A stretch of 64,000 bases of DNA. It comes from Chthoniobacteraceae bacterium. Lineage in GTDB: Bacteria > Verrucomicrobiota > Verrucomicrobiia > Chthoniobacterales > Chthoniobacteraceae. This document shows, in pieces, positions 7,182 to 15,804 of the stretch (position 1 is the stretch's first letter; each line of letters starts with the position of its first letter). The DNA lies in the NCBI GenBank assembly GCA_028293625.1, contig JAQGOL010000012.1, positions 1 through 64,000 on the forward strand, read 5' to 3'. Made by a program: the position numbers and the translations under genes. Below the pieces are notes generated by a model, which saw only the letters and a program-made list of their open reading frames with translations, made no database searches and was not told where the DNA came from.

Positions 7182-8330
7182 TTAACGTGCGCGCCGGACG
7201 ACCTTGCGAAACTCGGCCGGCGTGGTTTTCTCAGACTTCCGAAAGGCGACGAAGAAGGTGTTCAGGCTGGGATACCCGCTTCGTTGCGCGATTGACTCAA
7301 TCTTCTCCTCCGTCTCGGCGAGGCGTCGCTTCGCGTAATCGAGGCGCACCTGGCGAATTTTGTCACCCGGCGTGCAGCCGACGTGCTCCGTAAAAGCTTG
7401 CTGCAACCCACGCCGCGACATCCCGGCGACCCGCGCGACGTCGTCCACACTGATCGTGTCGGCGTAGTGCTCGGCGATGAAATGCAACCCGCGCGCGACG
7501 CCACTGTGGTTCACCGCGAGGATGTCGCTGCTCTTGCGGGTGATAACTCCGGTGGGCGCGATCCGCACCGGCTTCGCGGGCATCTTCGCACCACGCATCA
7601 TGCGATCGAGCAGCGCGGCGCCCTGGTAGCCTTGCTCTTCGAGATTCGTATCCACGCCGGAGACCGAGCGGTTCGCGGCGCCGACCGAAAGCAGGTAGTC
7701 GTCGATGCCGACGATGGCGACCTCGGCTGGGACGCGAATGCTTGCGTCTTCGCAAAGCTCCTGCACTTCCACGGCGAGCGTTCCATTCGCGGCGAAAACC
7801 GCGACGGGCTTTGGCCCGGCCTTGAGATGCGCGAGCAGCCACTCGCGGCGGCGCGTCCACTGGCTCTGCGCGGCGTTCGCATCTTCGCGCCAGCGAAGCC
7901 AGTCGCATTTGTGGCCGCTGGCCGCGAGCGCGTTGGTGAAACCTTCGCCACGCTCGATCTGCGACCAGTTTTCCGAGTCGCTGTAAAAGAGAAAGTTCCG
8001 CAGCCCCCGTTCGACGAAATGGTCTGCGACGAGCTGGCCAGTCCTAGCGTGGTCCTGCACGACGTGCGCGAACGGGAGGTGCGGCCGGCGCAGCGAAAAA
8101 TCCACCGTCGGCACTTTCACCGACGCGACGAAGTGCGCGAGGTCGTCGCCCGCGGCGAGCCACGCAAGCACACCATCGCCTTCCCAGCCCCACGGGATCA
8201 CTTTCTCGTGAATGATGCTGTGCGCGGCGAGGTGCCAGCGGTGCTGCGTCGCGTAGGCGGCGATGCCTTGCAGCAGCCGGTGATCATACCAACCGAGCGC
8301 CACGAGGACGTTCTTCTGCTTCGTCTTCAT
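7182..8330 (-). CDS. XylR-type transcriptional regulator (PBP1 sensor + AraC HTH)
   Basis: 382 residues. The first 270 or so form a LacI/periplasmic-binding-protein-like sugar sensor (NVLVALGWYDHRLLQGIAAY, then VAIVGIDDYLL and GYQGAALLDRMM). The last 100 are an AraC-type double HTH (ISVDDVARVAGMSRRGLQQAF, then ESIAQRSGYPSLNTFFVAFRK). This architecture is that of E. coli XylR. Lying inside the pectin locus, it probably binds galacturonate or an oligouronide and controls the locus (inference). ATG 8330 gives the domain without the long unrelated upstream extension. It is 5 nt downstream of the transporter gene. Confidence 0.85.
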   Translation of the reverse strand: MKTKQKNVLVALGWYDHRLLQGIAAYATQHRWHLAAHSIIHEKVIPWGWEGDGVLAWLAAGDDLAHFVASVKVPTVDFSLRRPHLPFAHVVQDHARTGQLVADHFVERGLRNFLFYSDSENWSQIERGEGFTNALAASGHKCDWLRWREDANAAQSQWTRRREWLLAHLKAGPKPVAVFAANGTLAVEVQELCEDASIRVPAEVAIVGIDDYLLSVGAANRSVSGVDTNLEEQGYQGAALLDRMMRGAKMPAKPVRIAPTGVITRKSSDILAVNHSGVARGLHFIAEHYADTISVDDVARVAGMSRRGLQQAFTEHVGCTPGDKIRQVRLDYAKRRLAETEEKIESIAQRSGYPSLNTFFVAFRKSEKTTPAEFRKVVRRAR

Positions 8331-8335
8331 GGCGC

Positions 8336-9712
8336 TCAGATCTTGGCCGGCTCCATCCGCGGCACGAGCAGGTGCATGATGCCGAGCGCGGCGAGATAGG
8401 CGCAGCCGGCGATGACGAAGAGCGTGGTGTAGCTGCCGGTCTTGCTCAGGATCGCGCCGGTGAGCTTGAGCAGGCCCATCGCGCCGAGCGCGCCAGCCAT
8501 GCCACCGAGCCCAACGATGGAGCCGACGGCGCGCTTCGGAAACATATCCGAAGCCGTGGTGTAAAGATTCGCCGACCAGCCCTGATGCGCCGCGGCGGCG
8601 AGGCCGACAAGCCACACGGCGGCCCACATGTTCGGCACCTGCGTGGCGAGCACGACGGGCACCACGCAGACCGCGCAGATGAGCATCGCCGTTTTGCGTC
8701 CCGCATTCACGCTCCAGCCCTTGGAGATGAGCCGGGAGGAGAGCCAGCCGCCGCCGATGCTGCCGACATCGGCCAGCAGGTAGATGAGCACGAAGGGCGG
8801 CCCGAAGCTTTTGATATCGAGCTTGAAGTGCGAACTGAAGAAGAGCGGCAGCAGATAGAGATACCAGCGCCAGACGGAGTCGGTGAGGAACTTGGCGATG
8901 ACGTAGGCCCAGGTCTGGCGATGCGGCAGCAGGCTCAGCCACGGCACTTTAGTCGTCGCTTCCGCCGGCCCATCGCTGCGGATGTAAGCGAGCTCCTGCG
9001 GGGAAAGGCGCGGGTGCGCTTCCGGTTCGCGGAAGGCGCGCAGCCAGAAGCAGAGCCACACGAAGCCGATTCCTCCGGTGAGGATAAACGCCCACTGCCA
9101 GCCCCACGTGAGATAGATCAGCGGAATCCCCAGCGGCGCGGCGATGGCGCCGACATTTGAGCCTGCGTTGAAGATTCCCGTGGCGAGCGCACGCTCCTTT
9201 TTTGGATACCATTCGGCGACCACCTTGATGGACGCCGGAAAATTTCCCGACTCACCGAGGCCGAGCAAAAAGCGCGCGATGCTGAACCCGAGGATCGTCG
9301 CCATGCCCGCGTGGAGCATGCAGGAGAGGCTCCAAAAAACCATCGCGCAGGCGAACCCCACGCGCGTGCCGATCTTGTCGAGGATGCGCCCGAAGCCGAG
9401 CTGGCCGATGGCGTAGGCGACCTCGAACCAGAAGACGATCCCGACGTAATCCGCGTCCGTCCAACTAAAGATCTTCTTCATCTCCGGCGCGAGGATCCCG
9501 AAGACCTGGCGGTCGATGTAGTTGATCGTCGTGGCGAAAAAGAGCAGCGCGCAAATGGTCCAGCGGTAGCGCCCGACGCGCGGCGGGTGGGCGTGGCTCG
9601 CAGCGATGACTTCGCCGGTGATGCTTGCGGCGCTGTCTTCTGACGGAGCGATGGGCGAGGCGGCTTTGACCGCATCGGAAGCGGTCAGCGGATCGGGGGG
9701 ACCCGGATTCAT
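8336..9712 (-). CDS. exuT: MFS hexuronate transporter, ExuT-like
   Basis: 458 residues, 12 predicted membrane segments after a 45-residue polar N-tail. TINYIDRQVFGILAPEMKKIF and FSWTDADYVGIVFWFEVAYAIGQ match the anion:cation symporter group of hexuronate transporters; GESGNFPASIKVVAEWYPKKERALATGIFNAG is the family's strongest block. It is expected to import galacturonate/glucuronate by proton symport in the inner membrane. The ATG at 9712 overlaps the upstream GH28 stop as ATGA. The gene symbol is by family and context. Confidence 0.88.
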   Translation of the reverse strand: MNPGPPDPLTASDAVKAASPIAPSEDSAASITGEVIAASHAHPPRVGRYRWTICALLFFATTINYIDRQVFGILAPEMKKIFSWTDADYVGIVFWFEVAYAIGQLGFGRILDKIGTRVGFACAMVFWSLSCMLHAGMATILGFSIARFLLGLGESGNFPASIKVVAEWYPKKERALATGIFNAGSNVGAIAAPLGIPLIYLTWGWQWAFILTGGIGFVWLCFWLRAFREPEAHPRLSPQELAYIRSDGPAEATTKVPWLSLLPHRQTWAYVIAKFLTDSVWRWYLYLLPLFFSSHFKLDIKSFGPPFVLIYLLADVGSIGGGWLSSRLISKGWSVNAGRKTAMLICAVCVVPVVLATQVPNMWAAVWLVGLAAAAHQGWSANLYTTASDMFPKRAVGSIVGLGGMAGALGAMGLLKLTGAILSKTGSYTTLFVIAGCAYLAALGIMHLLVPRMEPAKI

Positions 9713-11082
9713 TTTCTATTTTTGGCGCGTTCGATGGTGACGTTCTCGAAAGTGAGCGAGCCGGAGTAATTGAGGACATCGGCGCCTTCGACGCCGCGGA
9801 AGGTGCAATCTTTCAGCCGCACGCCCTCGATGACGGCGCCCGGAAAGGCCGTAACGATCGCGACGCTCCCGCTCGACTTGCTCGTCACATTCTCGATGCG
9901 CACATCGCGCAGCGTCGGCTGGTGCGGACCGTTCGCGCCTTCCTCGTAATCGAACTCAATCGAGAGCACCGCCTTCTCGACCTGCCCGATCTGCACGTCG
10001 CGAATATGGATGTTCTCGATCACGCCGCCACGCACGGCGTTCGATTTGAAGCGAATCGCGCGGTCGAGATTCGGGCTGTCCATCTTGCAGTCCGAGACGA
10101 AAACGTTGCGCACGCCGCCGGAGATCTCGCTGCCCATCGTCACGCCGCCGTGTCCGTCCTTCATCGTGCAGCGGCGGATGACGATATTTTCCGAAGGCAC
10201 GCCGACGCGCCGCCCGTCGTTGTTGCGCCCGCTTTTGATGGCGATGCAGTCGTCACCAGTCTCGAAGATGCAGTCCTCGATGAGCACGTCGCGGCAGCTC
10301 TCCGGGTCGCAACCGTCGTTGTTCGTGCCGAGGCTGCGCACCGTCACGCCGCGCACAGTGACGTTGGTGCAAAGCACCGGATGAATCTGCCACATCGGCG
10401 AATTGATGATCGTCACCCCTTCAATGAGCACATTCTTGCAGCGATACGGCTGGATGAAATTCGGCCGCAAAAAGTGACCCTCGCCATACACCCGCTCCGC
10501 CACCGGCACGCCGTCGGCGCCTTGCTGATCGAGCTTCTTGCGCGCAGCAACCTGCCACCTCGGCTGCCCCTTCGACTTGTCGTTCCACGCCCACCAGGTC
10601 TCCCAATTTGCCGAGCCATCGAGCGTGCCCTTGCCGGTGATCGCCACATTCTCCTGCTCGAAGGCGTAGACGAGCGGCGAGTAGTTCATGCACTCGATCC
10701 CCTCGAATCGCGTGTGCACCACCGGAAGATACTTCGCGGGCTCGGGACTGAAGCGCAGCGTCGCACCCTCGGCTAAATGCAGGTTGACGTTGCTTTTCAA
10801 ATGGATCGCACCCGTGAGCCACACACCTTGCGGAATGACGACGCGCCCGCCGCCCGCCGCGTGGCACGCCGCTGTCGCCTTCGTGATCGCCTCCGTGCAA
10901 TCCGCATTTGCGGACGCGCCGAAGTCTGTCACTGGAAAGTCGTGCGGGGCGAACTGCGGCGCCTTGACCCGCACCAGAATCGCGGCCTGTTCATCGGCAA
11001 AAGCATCCGCATGCACCGACGACAGCCCGCGCAATGCGAGCAGACAAATCGCGGCAAACAATGACCAGGGGGTTGGAAGCAT
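9709..11082 (-). CDS. Secreted (exo-)polygalacturonase, GH28, first gene of the pectin locus
   Basis: 457 residues from ATG 11082 (MLPTPWSLFAAICLLAL signal peptide). GH28 blocks: GTNNDGCDPESCRDV (NxD), FETGDDCIAIKSGR (paired Asp), DGHGGVTMGSEISGG (GHG) and RAIRFKSNAVRGG (RIK equivalent). The DGCDPES and IAIKSGR forms resemble exo-polygalacturonases (PehX group). It would release galacturonate units for import by the adjacent transporter. The second GH28 of the locus is clearly divergent from it. A long upstream open frame was rejected as a start because it lacks family similarity and crosses a palindrome. Confidence 0.9.
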   Translation of the reverse strand: MLPTPWSLFAAICLLALRGLSSVHADAFADEQAAILVRVKAPQFAPHDFPVTDFGASANADCTEAITKATAACHAAGGGRVVIPQGVWLTGAIHLKSNVNLHLAEGATLRFSPEPAKYLPVVHTRFEGIECMNYSPLVYAFEQENVAITGKGTLDGSANWETWWAWNDKSKGQPRWQVAARKKLDQQGADGVPVAERVYGEGHFLRPNFIQPYRCKNVLIEGVTIINSPMWQIHPVLCTNVTVRGVTVRSLGTNNDGCDPESCRDVLIEDCIFETGDDCIAIKSGRNNDGRRVGVPSENIVIRRCTMKDGHGGVTMGSEISGGVRNVFVSDCKMDSPNLDRAIRFKSNAVRGGVIENIHIRDVQIGQVEKAVLSIEFDYEEGANGPHQPTLRDVRIENVTSKSSGSVAIVTAFPGAVIEGVRLKDCTFRGVEGADVLNYSGSLTFENVTIERAKNRK

Positions 11083-11130
11083 GAGCAACGAAGATGCGCG
11101 CCCTTGTCCGCTCCCGCAATTCCGATTCCG

Positions 11131-11158
11131 GCATTCGATATTCAAATATCGGCAATGC
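11131..11158. promoter_or_regulatory. Inverted repeat upstream of the pectin locus, candidate operator
   Basis: GCATT-CGATATT-CA-AATATCG-GC-AATGC: two nested arms (7 and 5 bp) around a 2-nt centre, with a 2-nt bulge on one side. It lies about 50-76 nt upstream of the first GH28 start on the reverse strand, where an activator or repressor of the locus would bind. Whether the XylR-type regulator is the one that binds is inference. Confidence 0.4.
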
Positions 11159-11350
11159 GGCAAGTGGTGCCGGTTTGGCTTATCAACGCAGAAAGCTGCA
11201 TTTACGCCGGAGACTTTGAGGCAACTCTTCCCACCACTTATATCTCCATGCCTCCTCTCGATAAGTTCTCCATGGGCGTTCGCCAATCGCTGCTTCGACA
11301 GCTTCCAAATTCCTTCCGGTCGGCTCCCGTTCTCCTCTCTCTCCCATCGC

Positions 11351-11674
11351 GCAAGCGAGGCTTCCGTCGCCATGCGAGCGCGGGTGGCGACGGCCCGCGC
11401 CCTCCAGCAGCAACGGTTTTCACAGCCCGGCAAGGTGCGCTGCAACGCTCGCATGAGCTCGCAACTGCTAAAGACCCACTGCCAACTCAACCCCGCCGCG
11501 ACCCATCTGATGGAGATGGCCATGAGCGAACTCAATTTCAGTGCCGGCGCCTACGACCGCATGCTCAAAGTCGCGCGCATCGTTGCCGATCTCGAAGGGC
11601 AAACTCAACTTCAGCCGCATCACGTTGGGGAAGCCATCCAGTATCGCACCCTCGACCGCAAACTCTGGGCTTAG
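11351..11674 (+). pseudogene. comM: C-terminal remnant of comM (Mg-chelatase-like ATPase)
   Basis: The frame open to TAG 11672-11674 ends with ARALQQQRF, NARMSSQLL, SGRAYDR-like SAGAYDRMLKVARIVADL and HHVGEAIQYRTLDRKLWA. These are the extreme C-terminal helical domain of ComM/YifB proteins. Only about 107 residues remain of a roughly 500-residue protein; the AAA+ core with its Walker motifs is absent upstream, where instead the pectin locus promoter lies. It is a relic, not a gene. It ends tail to tail with the phosphoesterase fragment, their stop codons overlapping. Confidence 0.8.
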
Positions 11675-12003
11675 CCTTGATCGGGCGTTTGCCGCACTTG
11701 GCGCATTCGACTCGGGAGGTTGTCCACGCTGGCAGCCACTCGTAAGCGGGCGTGGGCATCCTGCAATCTTTCGCTCTCATCGATAATTTTGCGCTGCACG
11801 TCGTGATTCCCAGGAATTGTCCGCACCGATTCTTCAGGACAGCCGACTCGCTCGCAGAGCTCCCGGAGCCACTTATCCGCTCGAGCATACTCCTCCCGCT
11901 GCCCTCCAAAGGCGATGTCCCCTGTCGCTACAACGAAGTGAGCGGATCCAAGCGCTTCCCGTTCGAGCACAAGACCGACATCCCGTTTAGTTGGATCACG
12001 CAT
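11671..12003 (-). pseudogene. Fragment of a calcineurin-like metallophosphoesterase
   Basis: 110 residues at most. FVVATGDIAFGGQ and TIPGNHDVQRK are the second and third metal-binding blocks of calcineurin-like phosphoesterases (GD...GNHD), but the first block (DxH) is missing at the N-terminus and the long C-terminal part with the remaining His ligands is lost. The frame stays open upstream of 12003 toward the tRNA without a better start. A truncated, probably non-functional piece of a larger protein left beside tRNA-Thr. Confidence 0.65.
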
Positions 12004-12087
12004 GGATTTAGTCCGATTCGGGCAGTAATCAGGCAGTAAATTTTGGCCGCTGCTTGCGAAACTTGCGTAAGTGCCTCAGGGAGAGAG

Positions 12088-12160
12088 AGCCGGCAGACGG
12101 GTTCGAACCGACGACCTGCTGATTACAAATCAGCTGCTCTACCAACTGAGCTATGCCGGC
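12088..12160 (-). tRNA. tRNA-Thr (anticodon TGT)
   Basis: On the reverse strand the 73-nt sequence folds as a cloverleaf: acceptor GCCGGCA/TGCCGGC, D arm AGCTCAGTTGGTAGAGC, anticodon stem CTGAT/ATCAG with loop TTGTA carrying TGT, T arm GTCGGTTCGAACCCGTC, discriminator T. CCA is not encoded. It reads ACA (Thr) codons. It follows the trxB-glycosyltransferase-GNAT genes on the same strand, and its 3' end faces two decayed gene fragments. Confidence 0.95.
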
Positions 12161-12247
12161 TTTGAGAGCGCGCGTTATTTCGCATGCGGGCGGGCTCGGG
12201 GCAAGCGCTGAATTGGGTTTGGAAGGGAAAATACGCGAAAACCACGA

Positions 12248-12922
12248 TTACGGCGCGTAGAGGCGGCTGCTTTCGTCCAGGTTTTTAATCACTGTGCAGA
12301 GGTAGACGGGCTCCGGGTGAACGTCGCGATACTTTGTGATCTCCGCCCTGTTGAGGACCCGGAAACCGTATCGCTCGAACATTTTAGCGCCCCGGCGGCC
12401 GGCAAAGACGACCATCTGACCGTAAACGGCTTTTTCACCATGCTTGTGGAGGTAATCCAGGTACGATTCCACCAAGGCGCGCGTGGTGGCGACTTGGCGG
12501 GCATCCGCGAGGAGGTTGATGTGAAAATGGGCCATGCGCCGGGGCGCGGCAGGCACCTCGCGCCAGGCCTGACCCAGAATCCAGCGGACGAACTTTTTGG
12601 AAGCGGCGTTGTAGCCGCCATACCGGACAATGCCCCGCAGGAAGAGGGCGATGTTGTTGTAGAAGTTATAAAGCTGCTGGCGGAATGGATGCCTCGAGCC
12701 AAGGAGGTATCCGCGGATCTCGTTGTTCACCAACAAAACAAACGAGGATTGCGGTTCCCAATCGGTGTAGTAGCCCGTCAGGTAATCGGCGAAAAGTTCG
12801 CGGTCCTCAAATACCGGATCGATTGGGGTCCCAAGAAACCCGGTTTCGCAACAAAGTTCGCGGACCCGGGCACGATCGCCGGGTTGAAAGTTGCGGATTT
12901 CGAAAGTGCGCGCGTTGTGCAT
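12248..12922 (-). CDS. GNAT-family N-acetyltransferase
   Basis: 224 residues. IRNFQPGDRARVRELC at the start is the typical first strand and helix of GNAT enzymes. SFVLLVNNEIRGYLLG, AHFHINLLADARQVATTRALVESYLDYL (acetyl-CoA site region) and GAKMFERYGFRVLNR (last strands) complete the fold. The substrate is unknown. It starts 11 nt after the glycosyltransferase stop, so the pair is probably co-transcribed; the link to sugar or cell-surface modification is inference. Confidence 0.75.
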   Translation of the reverse strand: MHNARTFEIRNFQPGDRARVRELCCETGFLGTPIDPVFEDRELFADYLTGYYTDWEPQSSFVLLVNNEIRGYLLGSRHPFRQQLYNFYNNIALFLRGIVRYGGYNAASKKFVRWILGQAWREVPAAPRRMAHFHINLLADARQVATTRALVESYLDYLHKHGEKAVYGQMVVFAGRRGAKMFERYGFRVLNRAEITKYRDVHPEPVYLCTVIKNLDESSRLYAP

Positions 12923-12933
12923 TGAAGGAACGG

Positions 12934-14121
12934 TTAGTCGCAGGGAGTGAAGTTGTGAATGACTTCACGATAGAAAGCAAAAAGTTGCCTGAAGACTTCA
13001 TTCCACGAGTATTGGGCGGCGATTGTTTGATGAAGCCGAAGCGCGGATTCGCCAGTTGGAGGGGGGCAATCGGCGGTTTGTTGGATCGCGGTGGCGAGCG
13101 CTTCGGCCGAGTTTTCGCGCGCCCAAAAGGTTTGGTCCGTTTGGATGATGCGATCCATATAGGTGCCTCGAATTCCGACAATGGGTGTCCCACACGACTG
13201 GGCTTCAAGCGTGACAAGGCCAAATGTTTCCTGCACGCCGGGATGCACAAAAAGATCCGCGGCGCGGTAGATCTGCGCCAGGCGCGCCGGATCATCGCAA
13301 TAGGAGAGCGAGGAGACCGCGCCGTGTGTCTCCCGTTTGAGCGCATTAAGTTCAGCCCGCTGGAGTCCGTCGCCGATAATCAAAAGATGGAAACGATCGG
13401 GGTGCGCCCGGGTCAGCAGGCGGAATGCAGAAAAAAGCGTGTGAGTGTTTTTTTCGCGGGCAAGACGTCCCACATAGAGCAGAAGGAACCGGTCAGGCGG
13501 CAGATTTAATTCCGCGCGGATTTGTTCATTAAAAGAAGGGAGAGGCCGAAAAATCGCCGGATCAACGCCGAGATCGGTCGTGACAACATTGCGCACGCCC
13601 CAATCGGTCAGCAGCTCGCCGAGAGCGGGCGAGGGGACCACGGTGTGTTGAAACTGGTTATAGAGATTGCAAACGTAACGCCGCGCCAACCCCATGACGA
13701 ACTCGGTTGGCATCGAGCCGAGGAATTTCCGGACGCCGCGCAGATAAGCTTCCGGAAAATGCGAATGATAAAAGCCAATCACGGGGATCCGAAGCGCCCG
13801 GCCAGCCCGGAGAGATTTCCATCCTATCTGATAGGGATCACCGCACTCGATGAGATCGGGGCGTTCTTCTTCCAGAATCCGCGCAATGGCGCGAAGATTG
13901 AGCAGGACCCGGTATCCGGATGTTTTTGAGATGAGCGGCGATCGGATGGTATGGATGCGAGAACGCGTGCCGGTGATGACTCCATCGCGTTCTCCGGGAA
14001 TAATCAGGAGATGCTCGGAATCGCCGGTTTGTTCACGAATGAACCGCACTTTCTCCGTGAGATACCGTTTCACGCCACCGCCGACCGGGGAATAAAACTG
14101 GGTAAGATCACAGACTTTCAA
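12934..14121 (-). CDS. GT4-family glycosyltransferase
   Basis: 395 residues, GT-B fold. The N-terminal domain begins VCDLTQFYSPVGGGVKRYL; the C-terminal domain has LYVGRLAREKNTHTL and HPGVQETFGLVTLEAQSCGTPIV, the E-x7-E nucleotide-sugar motif. It transfers a hexose (mannosyl or glucosyl-like) from a nucleotide donor; the acceptor is unknown. TTG 14121 was chosen because it puts the first beta-strand at the N-terminus; the longer frame upstream overlaps trxB and has no family similarity. Lies 53 nt downstream of trxB. Confidence 0.82.
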   Translation of the reverse strand: MKVCDLTQFYSPVGGGVKRYLTEKVRFIREQTGDSEHLLIIPGERDGVITGTRSRIHTIRSPLISKTSGYRVLLNLRAIARILEEERPDLIECGDPYQIGWKSLRAGRALRIPVIGFYHSHFPEAYLRGVRKFLGSMPTEFVMGLARRYVCNLYNQFQHTVVPSPALGELLTDWGVRNVVTTDLGVDPAIFRPLPSFNEQIRAELNLPPDRFLLLYVGRLAREKNTHTLFSAFRLLTRAHPDRFHLLIIGDGLQRAELNALKRETHGAVSSLSYCDDPARLAQIYRAADLFVHPGVQETFGLVTLEAQSCGTPIVGIRGTYMDRIIQTDQTFWARENSAEALATAIQQTADCPPPTGESALRLHQTIAAQYSWNEVFRQLFAFYREVIHNFTPCD

Positions 14122-14174
14122 TGAAAAGACCCAAGGCGGGGGGATGCTTTTTCTGCTCGCCGCTTGCGGCGGGC

Positions 14175-15092
14175 TTAGAGGCCGGCCATGTAATGCTCGG
14201 CGTCGAGCGCGGCGGCGCAGCCCTGGCCGGCGGCGGTGATGGCCTGGCGATAGACGTGATCGGCGACATCGCCGGCGGCAAAAACACCGGGAACATTGGT
14301 CCGGGTGCCACCGTTTTGGAGCAGATAACCATTCTCGTCCATGTCGAGTTTGCCTTTGAATGGCGCGGTATTGGGAACGTGACCGATCGCCACAAAGACA
14401 CATTTGACTTCCAACTCGCTGGTTTGGTTGAGCAGCAGGTTTTGCAGTTTAATTCCGCGCACCTCGCCGTTTTCGTCGGTGAGATATTCAATCGGCTCGC
14501 TGTTCCAGATTGGGATCACCTTGGGATTGGAGAGGGCGCGATCGGCCATGATTTTTGAGGCGCGCAAGGTGTCGCGGCGATGGATTAAATAAACCTTCGA
14601 GGCAAATCGGGTCAGGAACGACGCTTCCTCGCAGGCCGAATCCCCGCCGCCCACCACGCAGACGGGAACGTTGCGATAAAAAGCGCCATCGCACGTCGCG
14701 CACGAAGTCAGCCCGTGGCCGACGAGCCTCTTTTCGTTGGGCAAACCGAGCCAGCGGGCCGAGGCGCCACTGGCGATGATCAGGGTCTGCGTATCGACCC
14801 ATTGATCGTCGATTTTCACGCTGACAAAGTTTTCTTTCGGTTCGAATTCGCTGACGCCCGCAAATTGGAATCGCGCGCCGAATCGTTGGGACTGCGCCTT
14901 CATGTTCATGATCAGTTCAGGCCCATCGATCCCATCTTTAAACCCGGGAAAATTCTCCACCAGCGTGGTCGTGCTGAGCTGTCCTCCGGGCTCGTGGCCT
15001 TCGAGCACAAGCGGAGCGAAATTGGCGCGTGCCGCATAAATGGCCGCAGTCAGGCCGGCGCAGCCTGTGCCGATAATGATCATTTTTTCCAT
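14175..15092 (-). CDS. trxB: Thioredoxin-disulfide reductase
   Basis: 305 residues. FAD-binding GTGCAGLTAAIYAAR at the N-terminus, redox centre CATC followed by DGAFY, NADPH-binding VVGGGDSACEEA and the C-terminal FAD block GVFAAGDVADHVYRQAITAAGQG. It reduces thioredoxin with NADPH in the cytoplasm. ATG 15092 (MEKMIIIGTG) places the first beta-strand directly at the start and fits family length; the upstream extension was rejected. Divergent from the STAS gene across a 216-nt gap in which I see no other feature. Confidence 0.95.
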   Translation of the reverse strand: MEKMIIIGTGCAGLTAAIYAARANFAPLVLEGHEPGGQLSTTTLVENFPGFKDGIDGPELIMNMKAQSQRFGARFQFAGVSEFEPKENFVSVKIDDQWVDTQTLIIASGASARWLGLPNEKRLVGHGLTSCATCDGAFYRNVPVCVVGGGDSACEEASFLTRFASKVYLIHRRDTLRASKIMADRALSNPKVIPIWNSEPIEYLTDENGEVRGIKLQNLLLNQTSELEVKCVFVAIGHVPNTAPFKGKLDMDENGYLLQNGGTRTNVPGVFAAGDVADHVYRQAITAAGQGCAAALDAEHYMAGL

Positions 15093-15308
15093 AAGGTGGG
15101 CGGAGACTAAAGCGGAGGGGAACCAATCGAGCAAGGCGGCAGGCTCAATTCACAAACCAGGGAAGGAAACCGGACCGGCAAAGGAGCGGGGAACGGGCAA
15201 ATCGGGAGGAGCCTGGAGCAATAAAAATCTATGTGGCAATTAGGAATGAGAATGTGCTCACGGTGGAGGCAGGAATCGGTTACGGTCACCGCGATTGTAA
15301 ATACATCC

Positions 15309-15659
15309 ATGCAGATCCAGGAAGAACGCCAGGGCGACGTACAAATTATCACGATTGACGATCATCTCGATACGTCAACGGCGACGTTATTTGAGGCGCG
15401 TCTTCTGGGAATGATCGACCGCGGCACACGGCGTATCCTGCTTGATTGCACGGCGCTGAGTTACGTCAATAGCGCGGGTTTAAAAGTGCTTCTCCTTGCC
15501 ACCAAGAAGCTTGAGCCTTTTCACGGCGAGCTCATTCTTTGCTCGCTGTCACAGAACGTGCTGATGATTTTCGAGATGATCGGGTTTACAAGGATTATGA
15601 AGATTGTTCCGGATCGCGAAACGGCCCTGAAACTTTTTACACAACTCCCGGTTTCCTGA
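15309..15659 (+). CDS. STAS-domain anti-sigma factor antagonist
   Basis: 116 residues, a single STAS domain. GTRRILLDCTALSYVNSAGLKVLLLA holds the phosphorylatable Ser (NSAG) of SpoIIAA/RsbV proteins. In partner switching the unphosphorylated form binds the anti-sigma kinase and frees the sigma factor. The SpoIIE-type phosphatase encoded 145 nt downstream is its likely activator. No RsbW-like kinase is in the window. ATG 15309 was chosen over TTG/ATG codons further up because the domain begins right there. Confidence 0.88.
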   Translation: MQIQEERQGDVQIITIDDHLDTSTATLFEARLLGMIDRGTRRILLDCTALSYVNSAGLKVLLLATKKLEPFHGELILCSLSQNVLMIFEMIGFTRIMKIVPDRETALKLFTQLPVS

Positions 15660-15804
15660 GCCGGTCTTCAGCCGACGTTGGAGTCCGCGATTTCTGCTGA
15701 AATGGATGCCATCGAGGCGGAACCAAGATGCGATAGGGCTGGAAAATAATTGTGCGCCACTTTTTTTGTGAGCTTTTGAACTGGGCAACGGGAAGGCGGA
15801 TCCG

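Noticed and set aside
11083-11535. Extended N-terminus of the first GH28 gene up to 11535.
   Set aside because: The extension has no family similarity, lacks a signal peptide and runs through the palindrome and the comM relic.
12004-12087. Phage attachment site with a direct repeat of the tRNA-Thr 3' end.
   Set aside because: No second copy of the tRNA end was found in the window; only a small GGCAGTAA duplication is seen.
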